64,000 bases of DNA from an uncultured Muribaculaceae bacterium (GCA_910576775.1 CAJTJV010000001.1:124001-188000); one strand, 5' to 3'. Shown: positions 50,968 to 61,151, counted from the stretch's first letter. Notes: generated by a model from the sequence alone, not told the origin. Numbers and translations are program-made.

Positions 50968-53900
50968 TTACAACCCTCTGCCATGGCAGTTTTTGTATTT
51001 TTTGCCTGAGCCACATGGGCATGGATCGTTGCGTCCTACACGCGGGCCGTTCTTCACAGGCATAGGTCGCTCCTTTTCTCCCTGCGGAGCATTTGCAGCC
51101 TGACGCTGAGCCTCCGAGCCGGGAAGCTCTGGCTTGGACGTGCGATAGTTAGGCTTCTGACGCACTTCGGCCTGAGTCTGATGTACATCGGGCCGACGCT
51201 GTTCGCCCGGCTCTGCGTCGGGCTGCGGCTGACGCATGTAAATTTGTCCTCGCATGAGAGCCGATACAGCCTTTGCATTAAGATTGCTGAGCATATTCTC
51301 GAAGAGGTGGAATGATTCCACTTTGTAGATAACGAGGGGATCTTTCTGTTCGTAAGCGGCATTCTGTACGCTCTGACGCAACTGATCGAGTTCGCGGAGA
51401 TGTTCTTTCCAAAGTTCATCAATAGTGACAAGCATAAGAGCCTTGTGCCATTCCTTGATTACCGAACGACATTCCGAAGCTTCAGCGGTGCGAAGGTCGA
51501 CACGGAGATTGAATACACGTTTGCCGTCGGTGATAGGCACCATGATAGGTCCGTCATAGTCGGTATTTACGGCCATCTGATGAATCACGGGAATTGCGAC
51601 TTCACGTATTCGGTCGCTCTTGCGGTCGAGTGCCTCCACGGCAGCGGCATGCAAACGCTCCACTTTGTCCTCTCGTGAGAGAGCAGCATATTCCTGTTCC
51701 GTGAAAGGTGCCTCGATAGCGAGGACGCGGAAAATTTCGGTGCAAAGATCGGGATAGGCCGCCGGACTTTCATTCGACATGATAAGATTATCGACTGTAT
51801 CATAGAGCATGTTGATAACGTCGACACCGATACGTTCACCGAGCACGGCATGACGGCGGCGTTCATAAATATATGTACGCTGCTTGTTCATCACGTCGTC
51901 AAACTCGAGAAGGCGTTTGCGGATGCCGAAATTATTTTCCTCCACCCTCTTCTGGGCTTTTTCGATGGCATTGTTCACCATCTTGTGCTCAATCATCTCA
52001 TCTTCCTTGTATCCGAGACGGTCGAGCATCTTGATTACACTGTCTGTTGCGAAAAGACGCATCAGCTGGTCTTCGAACGACACGAAGAACACTGAAGAAC
52101 CCGGGTCGCCCTGACGGCCTGAACGGCCTCGCAACTGACGGTCGACACGGCGGCTTTCGTGGCGCTCTGTGCCGATGATGGCAAGACCGCCGGCATCTTT
52201 CACCTCCGGAGTTAGCTTGATGTCGGTACCACGGCCTGCCATGTTGGTTGCTATTGTCACTTTACCTCTTTGTCCGGCAAGAGCTACAACCTCAGCCTCT
52301 CGCTGATGCAGCTTTGCGTTGAGCACCTGATGGTCGATCTTCTGCATGGTAAGCATACGGCTCAGAAGCTCGGATATATCAACCGACGTCGTACCGACAA
52401 GAACCGGACGTCCCTGCTCGACGAGCTTTACAATCTCAGCGATCACAGCCTTGTATTTCTCCTTCTTTGTACGGTACACGCGGTCGTTCATATCAAGACG
52501 CGCAATGGGCTTGTTGGTAGGGATTGTTACGACATCGAGTTTATAGATATCCCAGAACTCACCGGCCTCCGTCTCGGCAGTACCTGTCATACCGGCGAGC
52601 TTATGATACATGCGGAAATAGTTCTGAAGCGTAATGGTTGCGAATGTCTGCGTGGCAGCCTCGACCTTGACACCTTCCTTAGCCTCGATGGCTTGATGAA
52701 GACCGTCGCTATAGCGGCGTCCCTCCATGATACGTCCGGTCTGCTCGTCGACAATTTTAACCTTGTTGTCGTCGATTACATATTCCTGATCGCGCATGAA
52801 AAGCGTATAGGCTTTAAGAAGTTGTGTCACAGTGTGTACACGCTCCGACTTGACTGCATAGTTCGCCATCAGTTCGTCCTTCTTCTGCTGGCGTTCCTCA
52901 AGATCCGGAATGTGTTCGAGTTCCGAAAGCTGAGCTGCGATGTCGGGAAGCACGAAGAACTGCGGATCGGCGGAATTGCCGGTAAGCTCGTCGATACCTT
53001 TATCGGTAAGCTCAACGCTACGGTTCTTTTCGTCGATTACAAAATAGAGCGGGTCGGTGACAACAGGCATCTCGCGTTGGTTGTCCTGAAGATAGTGTGC
53101 TTCTGTTTCGAGGAGAATGTTCTTCATGCCCTCCTGACTGAGGAAACGGATAAGGGCGCTGTTCTTTGGGAGACCCTTGTAGGCTCGGAAAAGAAGGAGA
53201 GCACCATCCTTGCGCACCTCTTTGTCGTCTGATGCAAGTTTTGTCTTGGCTTCGGCGAGAATATTGGTTACAAGGCGCTGCTGGGCGTTTACAACCTTCT
53301 GTACATTCGATTTATACTCATTGAAAAGCTGATCGTCGCCCTTGGGAACAGGGCCTGATATGATAAGAGGTGTACGCGCATCATCGATAAGCACAGAGTC
53401 GACCTCATCGACAATGGCATAATAATGTTTACGCTGCACGAGGTCTTCGGGACCCATCGCCATATTGTCGCGCAGGTAATCGAAACCGAATTCATTGTTA
53501 GTGCCGTATGTTATATCGCACTCATACGCGCGGCGGCGTTGCTGAGTGTTAGGCTGATGCTTGTCGATACAGTCGACACTCGCGCCATGGAACATATATA
53601 GCGGCCCCATCCATTCCGAGTCTCGTTTGGAAAGATAGTCGTTGACGGTAACCACATGTACACCACGGCCCGACAGTGAGCGTAAGAATACCGGAAGGGT
53701 TGCCACGAGAGTCTTGCCTTCACCTGTCGCCATCTCTGCGATTTTACCTTGATGGAGAACAATACCGCCGATAAGCTGCACATCGTAGTGAGTCATGTCC
53801 CATTTCACCTCGTTGCCGCCTGCCATCCAATGGTTTTTCCAGATAGCCTTGTCTCCGTCGATTGTAACGAACTCACGCCCCTGTCCGGCCAGTTCCCGGT

Positions 53901-54303
53901 CGAAATCGGAGGCCGTAACCACCACCTCGTCGTTTTTGGCGAAGCGGGCGGCTGTCTCACGGATTGCGGCGAACACCACAGGAAGATGCTCGTTAAGTTT
54001 GTTTTCAATAGTATCGAGAATGTTTTTCTCGTGTGCGTCGATTTTATCCCATAATGGCTGACGCTCGTCAAAAGGAAGCGTCTCCACTTCCTCGCGCAGC
54101 TTGGCCACGGCATCATTGTCGGCTTTTGTAGCTGCGGCGATATCGGCGCGTACCTCATTGATTTTGGCACGCAGTCCGTCGTTGTCGAGCTTCTCCATGA
54201 GCGGCATCTGCTCGTGGATTTTATCGAGAATGGGGCGAATGGCTTTCAAGTCTCGGGTAGACTTATCGCCGAATATTTTCTTAAGAACAGTTGTGAATGA
54301 CAT
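50968..54303 (-). CDS. secA: Preprotein translocase ATPase SecA
   Basis: This 1111-residue protein starts at ATG 54303 (MSFTTVLKKIFGDKS). It is longer than the usual 900 because Bacteroidetes SecA has insertions, here near residues 80-130 and 340-430. Key motifs are MATGEGKTLVATLPVF (Walker A) and VDEVDSVLIDDARTPL, then GRGTDIKLTPEV and QLRGRSGRQGDPG. The C-terminus has the zinc and SecB-binding tail CPCGSGKKYKNCHG. It drives export through SecYEG. The longer frame to 54351 adds residues without similarity and would cover the promoter. Confidence 0.97.
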   Translation of the reverse strand: MSFTTVLKKIFGDKSTRDLKAIRPILDKIHEQMPLMEKLDNDGLRAKINEVRADIAAATKADNDAVAKLREEVETLPFDERQPLWDKIDAHEKNILDTIENKLNEHLPVVFAAIRETAARFAKNDEVVVTASDFDRELAGQGREFVTIDGDKAIWKNHWMAGGNEVKWDMTHYDVQLIGGIVLHQGKIAEMATGEGKTLVATLPVFLRSLSGRGVHVVTVNDYLSKRDSEWMGPLYMFHGASVDCIDKHQPNTQQRRRAYECDITYGTNNEFGFDYLRDNMAMGPEDLVQRKHYYAIVDEVDSVLIDDARTPLIISGPVPKGDDQLFNEYKSNVQKVVNAQQRLVTNILAEAKTKLASDDKEVRKDGALLLFRAYKGLPKNSALIRFLSQEGMKNILLETEAHYLQDNQREMPVVTDPLYFVIDEKNRSVELTDKGIDELTGNSADPQFFVLPDIAAQLSELEHIPDLEERQQKKDELMANYAVKSERVHTVTQLLKAYTLFMRDQEYVIDDNKVKIVDEQTGRIMEGRRYSDGLHQAIEAKEGVKVEAATQTFATITLQNYFRMYHKLAGMTGTAETEAGEFWDIYKLDVVTIPTNKPIARLDMNDRVYRTKKEKYKAVIAEIVKLVEQGRPVLVGTTSVDISELLSRMLTMQKIDHQVLNAKLHQREAEVVALAGQRGKVTIATNMAGRGTDIKLTPEVKDAGGLAIIGTERHESRRVDRQLRGRSGRQGDPGSSVFFVSFEDQLMRLFATDSVIKMLDRLGYKEDEMIEHKMVNNAIEKAQKRVEENNFGIRKRLLEFDDVMNKQRTYIYERRRHAVLGERIGVDVINMLYDTVDNLIMSNESPAAYPDLCTEIFRVLAIEAPFTEQEYAALSREDKVERLHAAAVEALDRKSDRIREVAIPVIHQMAVNTDYDGPIMVPITDGKRVFNLRVDLRTAEASECRSVIKEWHKALMLVTIDELWKEHLRELDQLRQSVQNAAYEQKDPLVIYKVESFHLFENMLSNLNAKAVSALMRGQIYMRQPQPDAEPGEQRRPDVHQTQAEVRQKPNYRTSKPELPGSEAQRQAANAPQGEKERPMPVKNGPRVGRNDPCPCGSGKKYKNCHGRGL

Positions 54304-54358
54304 TATATTGTGGGTGTACTTGTTACGTGTTAATGGTGCCGTTGCATACACAGCGGCG

Positions 54359-54366
54359 CAAATTTA
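54359..54366 (-). promoter_or_regulatory. Candidate -7 element of secA
   Basis: Minus-strand TAAATTTG (54366-54359) fits the -7 consensus, with transcription expected near 54352, about 50 bases before ATG 54303. The -33 element is poor. The promoter lies right after the stop codon of the phosphatase-like gene. Confidence 0.5.
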
Positions 54367-54396
54367 CAAAAATAACTTAAAAATCGGAAACCGGGC

Positions 54397-55986
54397 CTAT
54401 AATTTAAGCTTCAACGGTGCCATCGCGGCGCCATTGGGAGAGCGTATGCGGAGAATGCGCGCCACCGTCGGTGCAATAACACGTGCATCCACGATACCTT
54501 CGATAGTCTTTGGAACGATGGAAGGTCCGAAAATATATACCGGAGCTGTTGTCGTGGCACCTGTATGCACCATGCCTGTATGGGCAGCCTCCGTACTGAT
54601 TATATTATAGTCATCTACCACCTCGAAGCCGGGAGCCGGCTGAATGAGGATGTCGCCGGCCGTAGCGGCCACCGTATTGCGGCGGATAGCCTCGGCGTTC
54701 TGGCCGGCAGTTCCGGCTATTATTTCATCAATGGTGAAAGCACGGTCGACACCCGTCATCCGCGCCATGAATGTTGCCGCCGCGCTTCTGACTGCGGTAA
54801 CATCAAGTTTCATCTCCTTCAGGAGATTCTGATTCAGATATATGTGGCCGTTATGGTAGGCGCTTACATAGTCACCGTTGCCATACAAAGCCATAAGATA
54901 CACATTAAGCAGCGATATGGCACGACGGGTAGAGAATTCTCCGTGAGGGATGTTCCATTTGTCATCGTCTCGGCGACGCTGCGGGCGCGGAGGCGTAGCT
55001 GCAAGCACCACTACGGTATTTTCAAGCCCCACGCCCCTTGATATGTCGGTAAAAAGCCTTCCGAGATCCCTGTCAAGCTTCACATACGCGTCCATAAGCT
55101 CAACGCGATCATCATTGTTCTTGCCGTAAGGATAAGGCTTGAGCGAGTACCCGATATTGAGCACGTCTGTTACGCCTTTGCGCGTGCCAAGCTTATACGT
55201 GCGCAGTAGGTCTGAGGCAATTCCCGTTATCTCGCTATTGAGCAGTGGAGAAGCGGCATACATATCGATGCGATCGCTGTTACCGCGCGGGAAAACATAT
55301 CTGAAAGGATAGTGTCTGAGGTGGTCGGGCAACGACGGATAGAGACTCGGCTCAAGAGTCGGTTTCCAACTCATTGTGTCGAGACGTACCGACAGGGGAA
55401 GGGAACGGTTGCGCGCCGCTATGCCCACAGGCAATTCCTGATAAAATGTCGATGAAGCCCAGTTGCCGGTCTTGCTGTCGAGCCAGATAGCACAGTTTGC
55501 GGCATGGCCGGCGAGGCCGATAGCAATACCGGGATCCGGTGCCACTGCATATTCCGCATTCGTTCCACCTGAGGCCACTCTAATCTCATCTGAAAGCGTG
55601 CTGACGCGTAAAGTTGCCGGAGAAAAACCGGTAGAGGTGAAATTACCAAGGACTTCGGTATCGGTATATGTTTGCGCGGGGCGCAGTGTTATCCTGTCGA
55701 ATCGGCTACCGGAGGCAATGCCCGTTGCGGACGGTGCTGCGCCACTGACAATCATGGCTGTCGCTGCCGTTGCATCGAGCGATGTCCCGTAATCGACATT
55801 AAGCTGTACACCTCGATTCTCCAGCATCTTGAATCCGCTCTGTCCGAACTGCTCACGCAGGAGGTCGACATAGTCGGCATCAAGGCCATCGACAACAATA
55901 GTTACCAACAAACGCGCCTGATCGGGCGACGCCTGAATGCTCATTGCTGCCAATGACGCCACCAAAGCCATAAAAAGCTTCGGCAT
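54397..55986 (-). CDS. Alkaline-phosphatase-fold exported protein, probably catalytically degenerate
   Basis: This 529-residue protein starts at ATG 55986, with a signal peptide cleaved near SIQA-SP. The N-terminal VTIVVDGLDADY and AAPSATGI segments, and the later KLDRDLGRLF and LNVYLMALYGNGDYV, follow the PafA-like phosphodiesterase/phosphatase fold. The segment equivalent to the metal-binding ADHG loop reads VVVLAATPPRPQ, and no DxxGH ligand segment is seen before KLDRDL. The residue at the nucleophile Thr position seems to be Ala. These comparisons are from memory of PafA. A structural or binding role is possible. The gene precedes secA on the same strand. Confidence 0.72.
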   Translation of the reverse strand: MPKLFMALVASLAAMSIQASPDQARLLVTIVVDGLDADYVDLLREQFGQSGFKMLENRGVQLNVDYGTSLDATAATAMIVSGAAPSATGIASGSRFDRITLRPAQTYTDTEVLGNFTSTGFSPATLRVSTLSDEIRVASGGTNAEYAVAPDPGIAIGLAGHAANCAIWLDSKTGNWASSTFYQELPVGIAARNRSLPLSVRLDTMSWKPTLEPSLYPSLPDHLRHYPFRYVFPRGNSDRIDMYAASPLLNSEITGIASDLLRTYKLGTRKGVTDVLNIGYSLKPYPYGKNNDDRVELMDAYVKLDRDLGRLFTDISRGVGLENTVVVLAATPPRPQRRRDDDKWNIPHGEFSTRRAISLLNVYLMALYGNGDYVSAYHNGHIYLNQNLLKEMKLDVTAVRSAAATFMARMTGVDRAFTIDEIIAGTAGQNAEAIRRNTVAATAGDILIQPAPGFEVVDDYNIISTEAAHTGMVHTGATTTAPVYIFGPSIVPKTIEGIVDARVIAPTVARILRIRSPNGAAMAPLKLKL

Positions 55987-56036
55987 TGCAGGGGCGGATA
56001 GAAGATTCTTAATTCTATACATTCTTATACAGGACG

Positions 56037-56068
56037 CAAAGATAGCGAAATTACAGCAAACAAGCAAA
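56037..56068 (-). promoter_or_regulatory. Promoter of the phosphatase-like gene
   Basis: Minus-strand TTTG (56068-56065) and TATCTTTG (56044-56037) are 20 bases apart, a full match. The start near 56030 decides the gene start: ATG 55986 has a 44-base leader, while ATG 56022 would be only 8 bases from the transcript end. Confidence 0.8.
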
Positions 56069-56147
56069 AATCATTCTTTACACGATGTCTGTACAACTAT
56101 TATAAGCATAACCGCGAATATAACAATTAAGGCATGCTTTTTGTGCG

Positions 56148-56183
56148 ATAAAAAAGTCAGTCCGCAAAAAAACGGACTGACTT
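56148..56183 (-). terminator. Intrinsic terminator of the 1320-residue protein gene
   Basis: A perfect 11-base-pair stem (AAGTCAGTCCG at 56154-56164, CGGACTGACTT at 56173-56183) with an 8-base loop is followed on the minus strand by a T-run (56155-56151). It lies 26 bases after the stop codon. Confidence 0.92.
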
Positions 56184-56209
56184 ATCTGAACGTTACAAGA
56201 CTGGATCGT

Positions 56210-59200
56210 TTATTTTACAAATACTTTAATAGTCTTGTTATTGATACTTACAATATATACACCGGTCGGTACCGCGATTTCCGTACGCGTACTGCAAACT
56301 CCGCGGAACATCGTACGTCCGGAAGCTGCGACAACGGTTGCATCATACTCCAGAGCGCCCTCGATTACAACCGCACCTTTCACAGCGTAGACCTTAATAC
56401 CGGCGGCAAGATGCGAGACACCGGATGTTTCGACGGAAATTTCATTCGACGCACGCGATTCCTCGCGATTATAGACTACTGTGACAACATAGGTATTCGA
56501 ACCTTCGGGAGCATCGGCATCCACAAATTCTGTATCCGTCACAGGTTCTGAGGTAACAAGCACTCCGTTGCGGTAAACATTGTAGCCCTTTATCTCCACT
56601 CCCTGAAGCTGGCCGGCAGGAGTATAGGTAATATCGTCAAGCATAAGCATGAAAGAGCTTGTGGCACATGAACGGATTGCGAGACGTGTTGCACCGACAG
56701 GGATTTCCGCCGAGAACAGCGTCCACGCATCGGGTACAGTGGTAGCGCTTACAACTTTTACAAAGTCCTTGGTGTCAAGGCTTCCTGTAGAATAGTAAAC
56801 TTCAATTTTCTCGGGATATGTTGCCGAATAGCTCCTTGCATAGAAGGAAATGCTTTGGGCCTCACCGCTGAGTTCCGACGAGATTGCCCAGTCGTCGGTG
56901 GCTCCATCGTCATAACGGAACAGCGCTGCAAGATATTTATCTCCCGTATGTGCTGCAAATGACTGGTTAAGTCCATCTATGGAAGCATCGAAGACAAAGA
57001 AGGATGCGGTAGTCGTTCCGGGTTCAATTCCGGGCAAATCAGTACCCTGGAAACCGCCCACCGGACTCATGTCATTGTCTATAAAGGTCCATCCGGCGTA
57101 TTCTTTTGCAAAACTTCCACCGTCTTCAAAACTTACGGTGACTGGATCGGCAGGTGCCTCTTCAAGATTGGGAGCTGTCCATGTAAGTTTCACACCTCCC
57201 GAGGTATTTTCCCCTTTGAGATCTTTTACTGCCGGTAGTTTTGAAAGGACAGGAGCCACGTCTACTGCGGATGTCTCATTATTGGCGGGATTCTCATCCG
57301 CGGCAAACACAACCTTTGCCTTATATGTCACTGCCTCGGTGGCGAGAGCGCCCATTGTGCGGTGGAAGACTACCTGTGTACGATTTCCCGATACGAGCTC
57401 GGAACCTGCGGCAGTTTCTGCAAGTTCACCGTCAGCATAAAGCTCCACACTCCAGCCCGTCGCAGCGGCCGTTCCTTCATTGGCAACATTCACAGCCACA
57501 TCGTATGCGGCACCGGCCGCAACACTTGCAGGAGCCACAAGACCGGCAGCCTCAAGGTCGTTGGCGACAAGACCGCCCACCTTGATTTTGTCAAAGAGCA
57601 CAAACTGGTATGAATTCACGATACCCTTTAATTTGAGTTGTACAACATCGTTGGCATATGCCGCGAGGCTTATTGTAACTTTTACCCAGCCGACAGACGA
57701 GGATATCTCGTTTGTGGGTTTCTCAAACAGGTTATTCCATTCGCCATTGACAGTACGGATATCGACAGATACCACATTTGTATCATCCTCTTTAAGATTA
57801 TAAACAAAGAATGTCAGGCCGGGAGCAGGAATTCCCTTGAGATCTACTTTTCCAGTATATAGCTCACCCCATTCGTCGATATACTGGCCTACCATACCGA
57901 TAAATCCATTGTCGCCGTCCTGCGAAGGTATTCCGGTCTCTTCAGTGAATAAGTTCCACTGGGCATATTCAGACGAATTGACACCCCATATACATCCATT
58001 TACAATCTTGCCGTCGCCAAACGACTCACTGATTACATCATAAGGCGTACCGGCAGCTATCATGTCGCAGAATGTGCCAAGACCTTCACCTGATTCGGTA
58101 ACGGCACATACTGCATACTGCACAAACTGCTGGTCTCCCTCGTCTACGGCCTTAAAACTATAATCAGTACCTGTGATTCCACTCTTGATAAGATCACTGA
58201 AATAGCCATAGTCATCCGGCCCGTAAACACTATAGGTAACATCGGAAGCGTCAAGTTCAAGGCCGTTTCTGTCTTGTGTTACAGGTGTCCAGCTGAGAGT
58301 CACCATACCGGGCACAGCATTCTCTGAAATCTTTACGTCCGTAATATCAACGGGAAGACCGATTCCACAGAATACTTCGACCGAAGCGATAGCTCCGCGG
58401 CCATATTCGTTATAGGCATATACCGTATATGTATAAGTGCCGGATGCCGCGGGAGTATCGATAAATGTAAAAGTCTGGCCGTTAGAAACTCCCTCGTATG
58501 TTTTCAGAACTTCCTCAGTATCATTACGGTATACCTCAATCTTCGATATCGCCGATAGAGCGGCACCGTTGACATCCGTGGTTGGAGCTTCGAACGATAC
58601 CGTCACACTCTTGACACCGCCTGCGGCTGCAACAGCGCTAAGATTCGATACTTGTGCCGGCACGCGGCTCGACAACGGAGCTGTAACCGTCAGGTCGTCG
58701 ACGCTAAGATACATCATATCGGCATCAGAAATGCCATGTATACCTATATAATAAAGACCGCTTTTCTCAGGAGTGATACTACCTTGCACAGTGGCAGGCT
58801 TGAGCTGTACATCATCCTCACCGAGATTTTTGGTAACAATATGATTTGTCATGCCTGCTACAGTGGGTTCACTGCCATAGCATAACTCAACACGCTCGTC
58901 GAAGCTGTTAGTCCAGGCCTTGATGGAAACCTCATAAGTCTCTCCACCTTTTAGACGCAGAGGAACACTTATCAACCAGTCGTCCATTTTCATGTCGGAG
59001 TTATACGACATGCGCATAAAACCGTTTGTCTGTCCCAAAAACGACGATGACGTCCAGAACCAGGATTCACTGTCATTGTTCGCATTTATAACCGTAAAAC
59101 CTTCAATGCTGGCTTCGGTATCGAAAGTATTCGTATAGGGTGGAACTACAGCGCTCGGGTCGTCAGCGACACCTTCTCCGGAAATATACAGACCCGACAC

Positions 59201-60172
59201 TGCCTCTTCATTCGGGAATTCACAAAGAAGCGTACCGGCACCGGTAGTCAGGTCGATTTCAACGATGCCGGAAATGGCCGGGGCATCGTTCGACAGCGTG
59301 CGGTACATCTTACCGCTTGTTCCGTCTATGACACAGCCACCGAGATACTCCGTCGTGAAACCAGTATCACCAATCATATCAGTCTTGCCTGTCGACTTAT
59401 CAAGCTTATATAAAATTCCTTGGGTATCGACAGTGTACAGCTGTCCGGAGGCATCGACAGCCAGTGACATGTACATTTTGTCGAGATCTGCCACCTTATA
59501 TGCTGTAATTGCATTCTCCTGAGCATTGAACTGATAGTACGAAAGACTATGTCCTCCGTTATTAAGTCCGTATACAAGAGGCCAGGCAGCGCTCTTGTCG
59601 AAAGCCATATCAATGGCACAATCCGAAAACTCGTCGAGAGAACTACTCCACTCACTTTTCCCTGTCTCAAGATTGTAGACACCACCCATGGCAAACTGGA
59701 AGAATCCCATGTCATAGCCTACCATCCAATAATACGAGCCGTTTACCTCTACACCGGAGGTGCATTCGATATCGGAAAATTTAATTTCGAATTCCCCCGC
59801 AGAAGATGTCGGTATCGTATATAAACCTACCGGCGGAGTTTCCATCTCCAACCACGCATTAGAATATCCGACATAACCTGTAAGCTCTGGAATTACGACC
59901 GGAGCCTTACGAATTGCCCGGTCGATAAAAGATATCCGGGTTGATTTAACCGCACTTTTAAGATTTACCGAAGAACCGGTAAAGTGCTTTCGCGCAGTTT
60001 TCACAGTTTTAAATTTAACAGGATTCCCTGACCGAGGAGCAGCCTCCACACGCATCGTGCCGCTTGCATCTGGCGACACCGCCTTGGCAAACTGGGGCCC
60101 GGAAGCATATGCCGCAGCAGAAACAGCAAGCGACAAGACTACCGAACAGATTTGCGTAAGTTGTTTTTTCAT
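56210..60172 (-). CDS. Large secreted multidomain protein with choice-of-anchor J / Fn3 modules and type-IX-like tail
   Basis: This 1320-residue protein has a signal peptide ending AYA-SG (residue 23). A beta-rich propeller-like region (about 80-345) is followed by a choice-of-anchor J/cleaved-adhesin module (about 355-505), two Fn3 domains (about 510-720), a second anchor J module (about 725-870), a CARDB-like domain (about 880-985) and an Fn3 domain. A third anchor J module (about 1025-1190) and a partial Fn3 domain come next, then the tail (VPTGVYIVSINNKTIKVFVK). Such proteins bind carbohydrate or protein ligands at the cell surface. The ligand is unknown. It has its own promoter and terminator. 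Boundaries are read by eye. Confidence 0.78.
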   Translation of the reverse strand: MKKQLTQICSVVLSLAVSAAAYASGPQFAKAVSPDASGTMRVEAAPRSGNPVKFKTVKTARKHFTGSSVNLKSAVKSTRISFIDRAIRKAPVVIPELTGYVGYSNAWLEMETPPVGLYTIPTSSAGEFEIKFSDIECTSGVEVNGSYYWMVGYDMGFFQFAMGGVYNLETGKSEWSSSLDEFSDCAIDMAFDKSAAWPLVYGLNNGGHSLSYYQFNAQENAITAYKVADLDKMYMSLAVDASGQLYTVDTQGILYKLDKSTGKTDMIGDTGFTTEYLGGCVIDGTSGKMYRTLSNDAPAISGIVEIDLTTGAGTLLCEFPNEEAVSGLYISGEGVADDPSAVVPPYTNTFDTEASIEGFTVINANNDSESWFWTSSSFLGQTNGFMRMSYNSDMKMDDWLISVPLRLKGGETYEVSIKAWTNSFDERVELCYGSEPTVAGMTNHIVTKNLGEDDVQLKPATVQGSITPEKSGLYYIGIHGISDADMMYLSVDDLTVTAPLSSRVPAQVSNLSAVAAAGGVKSVTVSFEAPTTDVNGAALSAISKIEVYRNDTEEVLKTYEGVSNGQTFTFIDTPAASGTYTYTVYAYNEYGRGAIASVEVFCGIGLPVDITDVKISENAVPGMVTLSWTPVTQDRNGLELDASDVTYSVYGPDDYGYFSDLIKSGITGTDYSFKAVDEGDQQFVQYAVCAVTESGEGLGTFCDMIAAGTPYDVISESFGDGKIVNGCIWGVNSSEYAQWNLFTEETGIPSQDGDNGFIGMVGQYIDEWGELYTGKVDLKGIPAPGLTFFVYNLKEDDTNVVSVDIRTVNGEWNNLFEKPTNEISSSVGWVKVTISLAAYANDVVQLKLKGIVNSYQFVLFDKIKVGGLVANDLEAAGLVAPASVAAGAAYDVAVNVANEGTAAATGWSVELYADGELAETAAGSELVSGNRTQVVFHRTMGALATEAVTYKAKVVFAADENPANNETSAVDVAPVLSKLPAVKDLKGENTSGGVKLTWTAPNLEEAPADPVTVSFEDGGSFAKEYAGWTFIDNDMSPVGGFQGTDLPGIEPGTTTASFFVFDASIDGLNQSFAAHTGDKYLAALFRYDDGATDDWAISSELSGEAQSISFYARSYSATYPEKIEVYYSTGSLDTKDFVKVVSATTVPDAWTLFSAEIPVGATRLAIRSCATSSFMLMLDDITYTPAGQLQGVEIKGYNVYRNGVLVTSEPVTDTEFVDADAPEGSNTYVVTVVYNREESRASNEISVETSGVSHLAAGIKVYAVKGAVVIEGALEYDATVVAASGRTMFRGVCSTRTEIAVPTGVYIVSINNKTIKVFVK

Positions 60173-60257
60173 AATGGAAATGATGAGTTAATTATTTATG
60201 TTACTGGAATGACACCTGGTGCTACACTTTAATTCTGTCAAGAATACTATAACGATG

Positions 60258-60289
60258 CAAAAATATGTTGCTTAAACGACAATTGCAAA
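60258..60289 (-). promoter_or_regulatory. Promoter of the 1320-residue protein gene
   Basis: Minus-strand TTTG (60289-60286) and TATTTTTG (60265-60258) are separated by 20 bases, a full match. The leader is about 79 bases long. Confidence 0.8.
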
Positions 60290-60325
60290 TTATTTCACGA
60301 AAAATTCATTGCCATGCTCAATAAT

Positions 60326-60356
60326 TTTGAAAATTCAAAGAAAAATGCTAACTTTA
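60326..60356 (+). promoter_or_regulatory. Promoter of the exonuclease III gene
   Basis: TTTG (60326-60329) and TAACTTTA (60349-60356) are 19 bases apart; the last base of the -7 element deviates from consensus. It gives a leader of about 16 bases before ATG 60379. Confidence 0.6.
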
Positions 60357-60378
60357 CATCACAAAACCGACAATATAT

Positions 60379-61149
60379 ATGAAATTAATAAGCTGGAATG
60401 TAAACGGCTTGCGTGCCGCCATAGGCAAAGGCTTCACAGATATAATAAAAACTGCCGACGCCGACTTTTTCTGTATACAGGAAATAAAGCTTCAGGAAGG
60501 TCAACTCGATCTTGAGATTCCGGGATACCATGCCTATTACAGTTACGCCGACCGCAAAGGGTATTCAGGGACAGCCATATTCGCCAGACGGAAACCACTA
60601 AGGGCATTCACAGTTATCGAGTGCGACAACGAGGATGTCGATATACATAACCACGAAGGCCGTATCGTAGCGCTTGAATACGACAGTTTTTATCTTGTAA
60701 ATGTTTATGTACCCAACTCCCAGAACGAACTGGCTCGCCTCGATTACCGCATGGAATGGGATCGCGTTTTCCGCAATTTTCTCTGTCGGCTCGACGCGGA
60801 CAAACCGGTTATCATCTGCGGAGATTTCAACGTCGCCCATCAGGAGATAGACCTCGCCAACCCGAAGACAAACCGCCGTAACGCAGGCTTTACCGACGAG
60901 GAACGCGCGGGCTTCACAGAGCTTCTGAGATCCGGTTTCTCCGACTCTTTCCGCGAACTGCATCCGGACCAAAAAGGAGCATACAGCTGGTGGAGCTACC
61001 GCGGACGCGCCCGCGAAAAGAACGTGGGCTGGCGTATCGACTATTTCTTAGTGTCTAAACGTCTGATGCCAAAGGTGAGCGACGCCACTATACACCCCGA
61101 CATAACGGGATCGGATCATTGTCCGGTAAGCGTCTGCATTAACCTCTAA
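60379..61149 (+). CDS. xth: Exodeoxyribonuclease III (AP endonuclease)
   Basis: This 256-residue EEP-family enzyme nicks DNA at abasic sites in base-excision repair. All motifs are in place: ISWNVNGLRA, CIQEIKLQEG, VYVPNSQNELARLDYR, CGDFNVAHQEIDL, RIDYFLVS and GSDHCPVSV. There is no signal peptide, so it acts in the cytoplasm. It converges on the secreted endonuclease I gene with only 2 bases between stop codons and no hairpin there. Confidence 0.95.
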   Translation: MKLISWNVNGLRAAIGKGFTDIIKTADADFFCIQEIKLQEGQLDLEIPGYHAYYSYADRKGYSGTAIFARRKPLRAFTVIECDNEDVDIHNHEGRIVALEYDSFYLVNVYVPNSQNELARLDYRMEWDRVFRNFLCRLDADKPVIICGDFNVAHQEIDLANPKTNRRNAGFTDEERAGFTELLRSGFSDSFRELHPDQKGAYSWWSYRGRAREKNVGWRIDYFLVSKRLMPKVSDATIHPDITGSDHCPVSVCINL

Positions 61150-61151
61150 TA

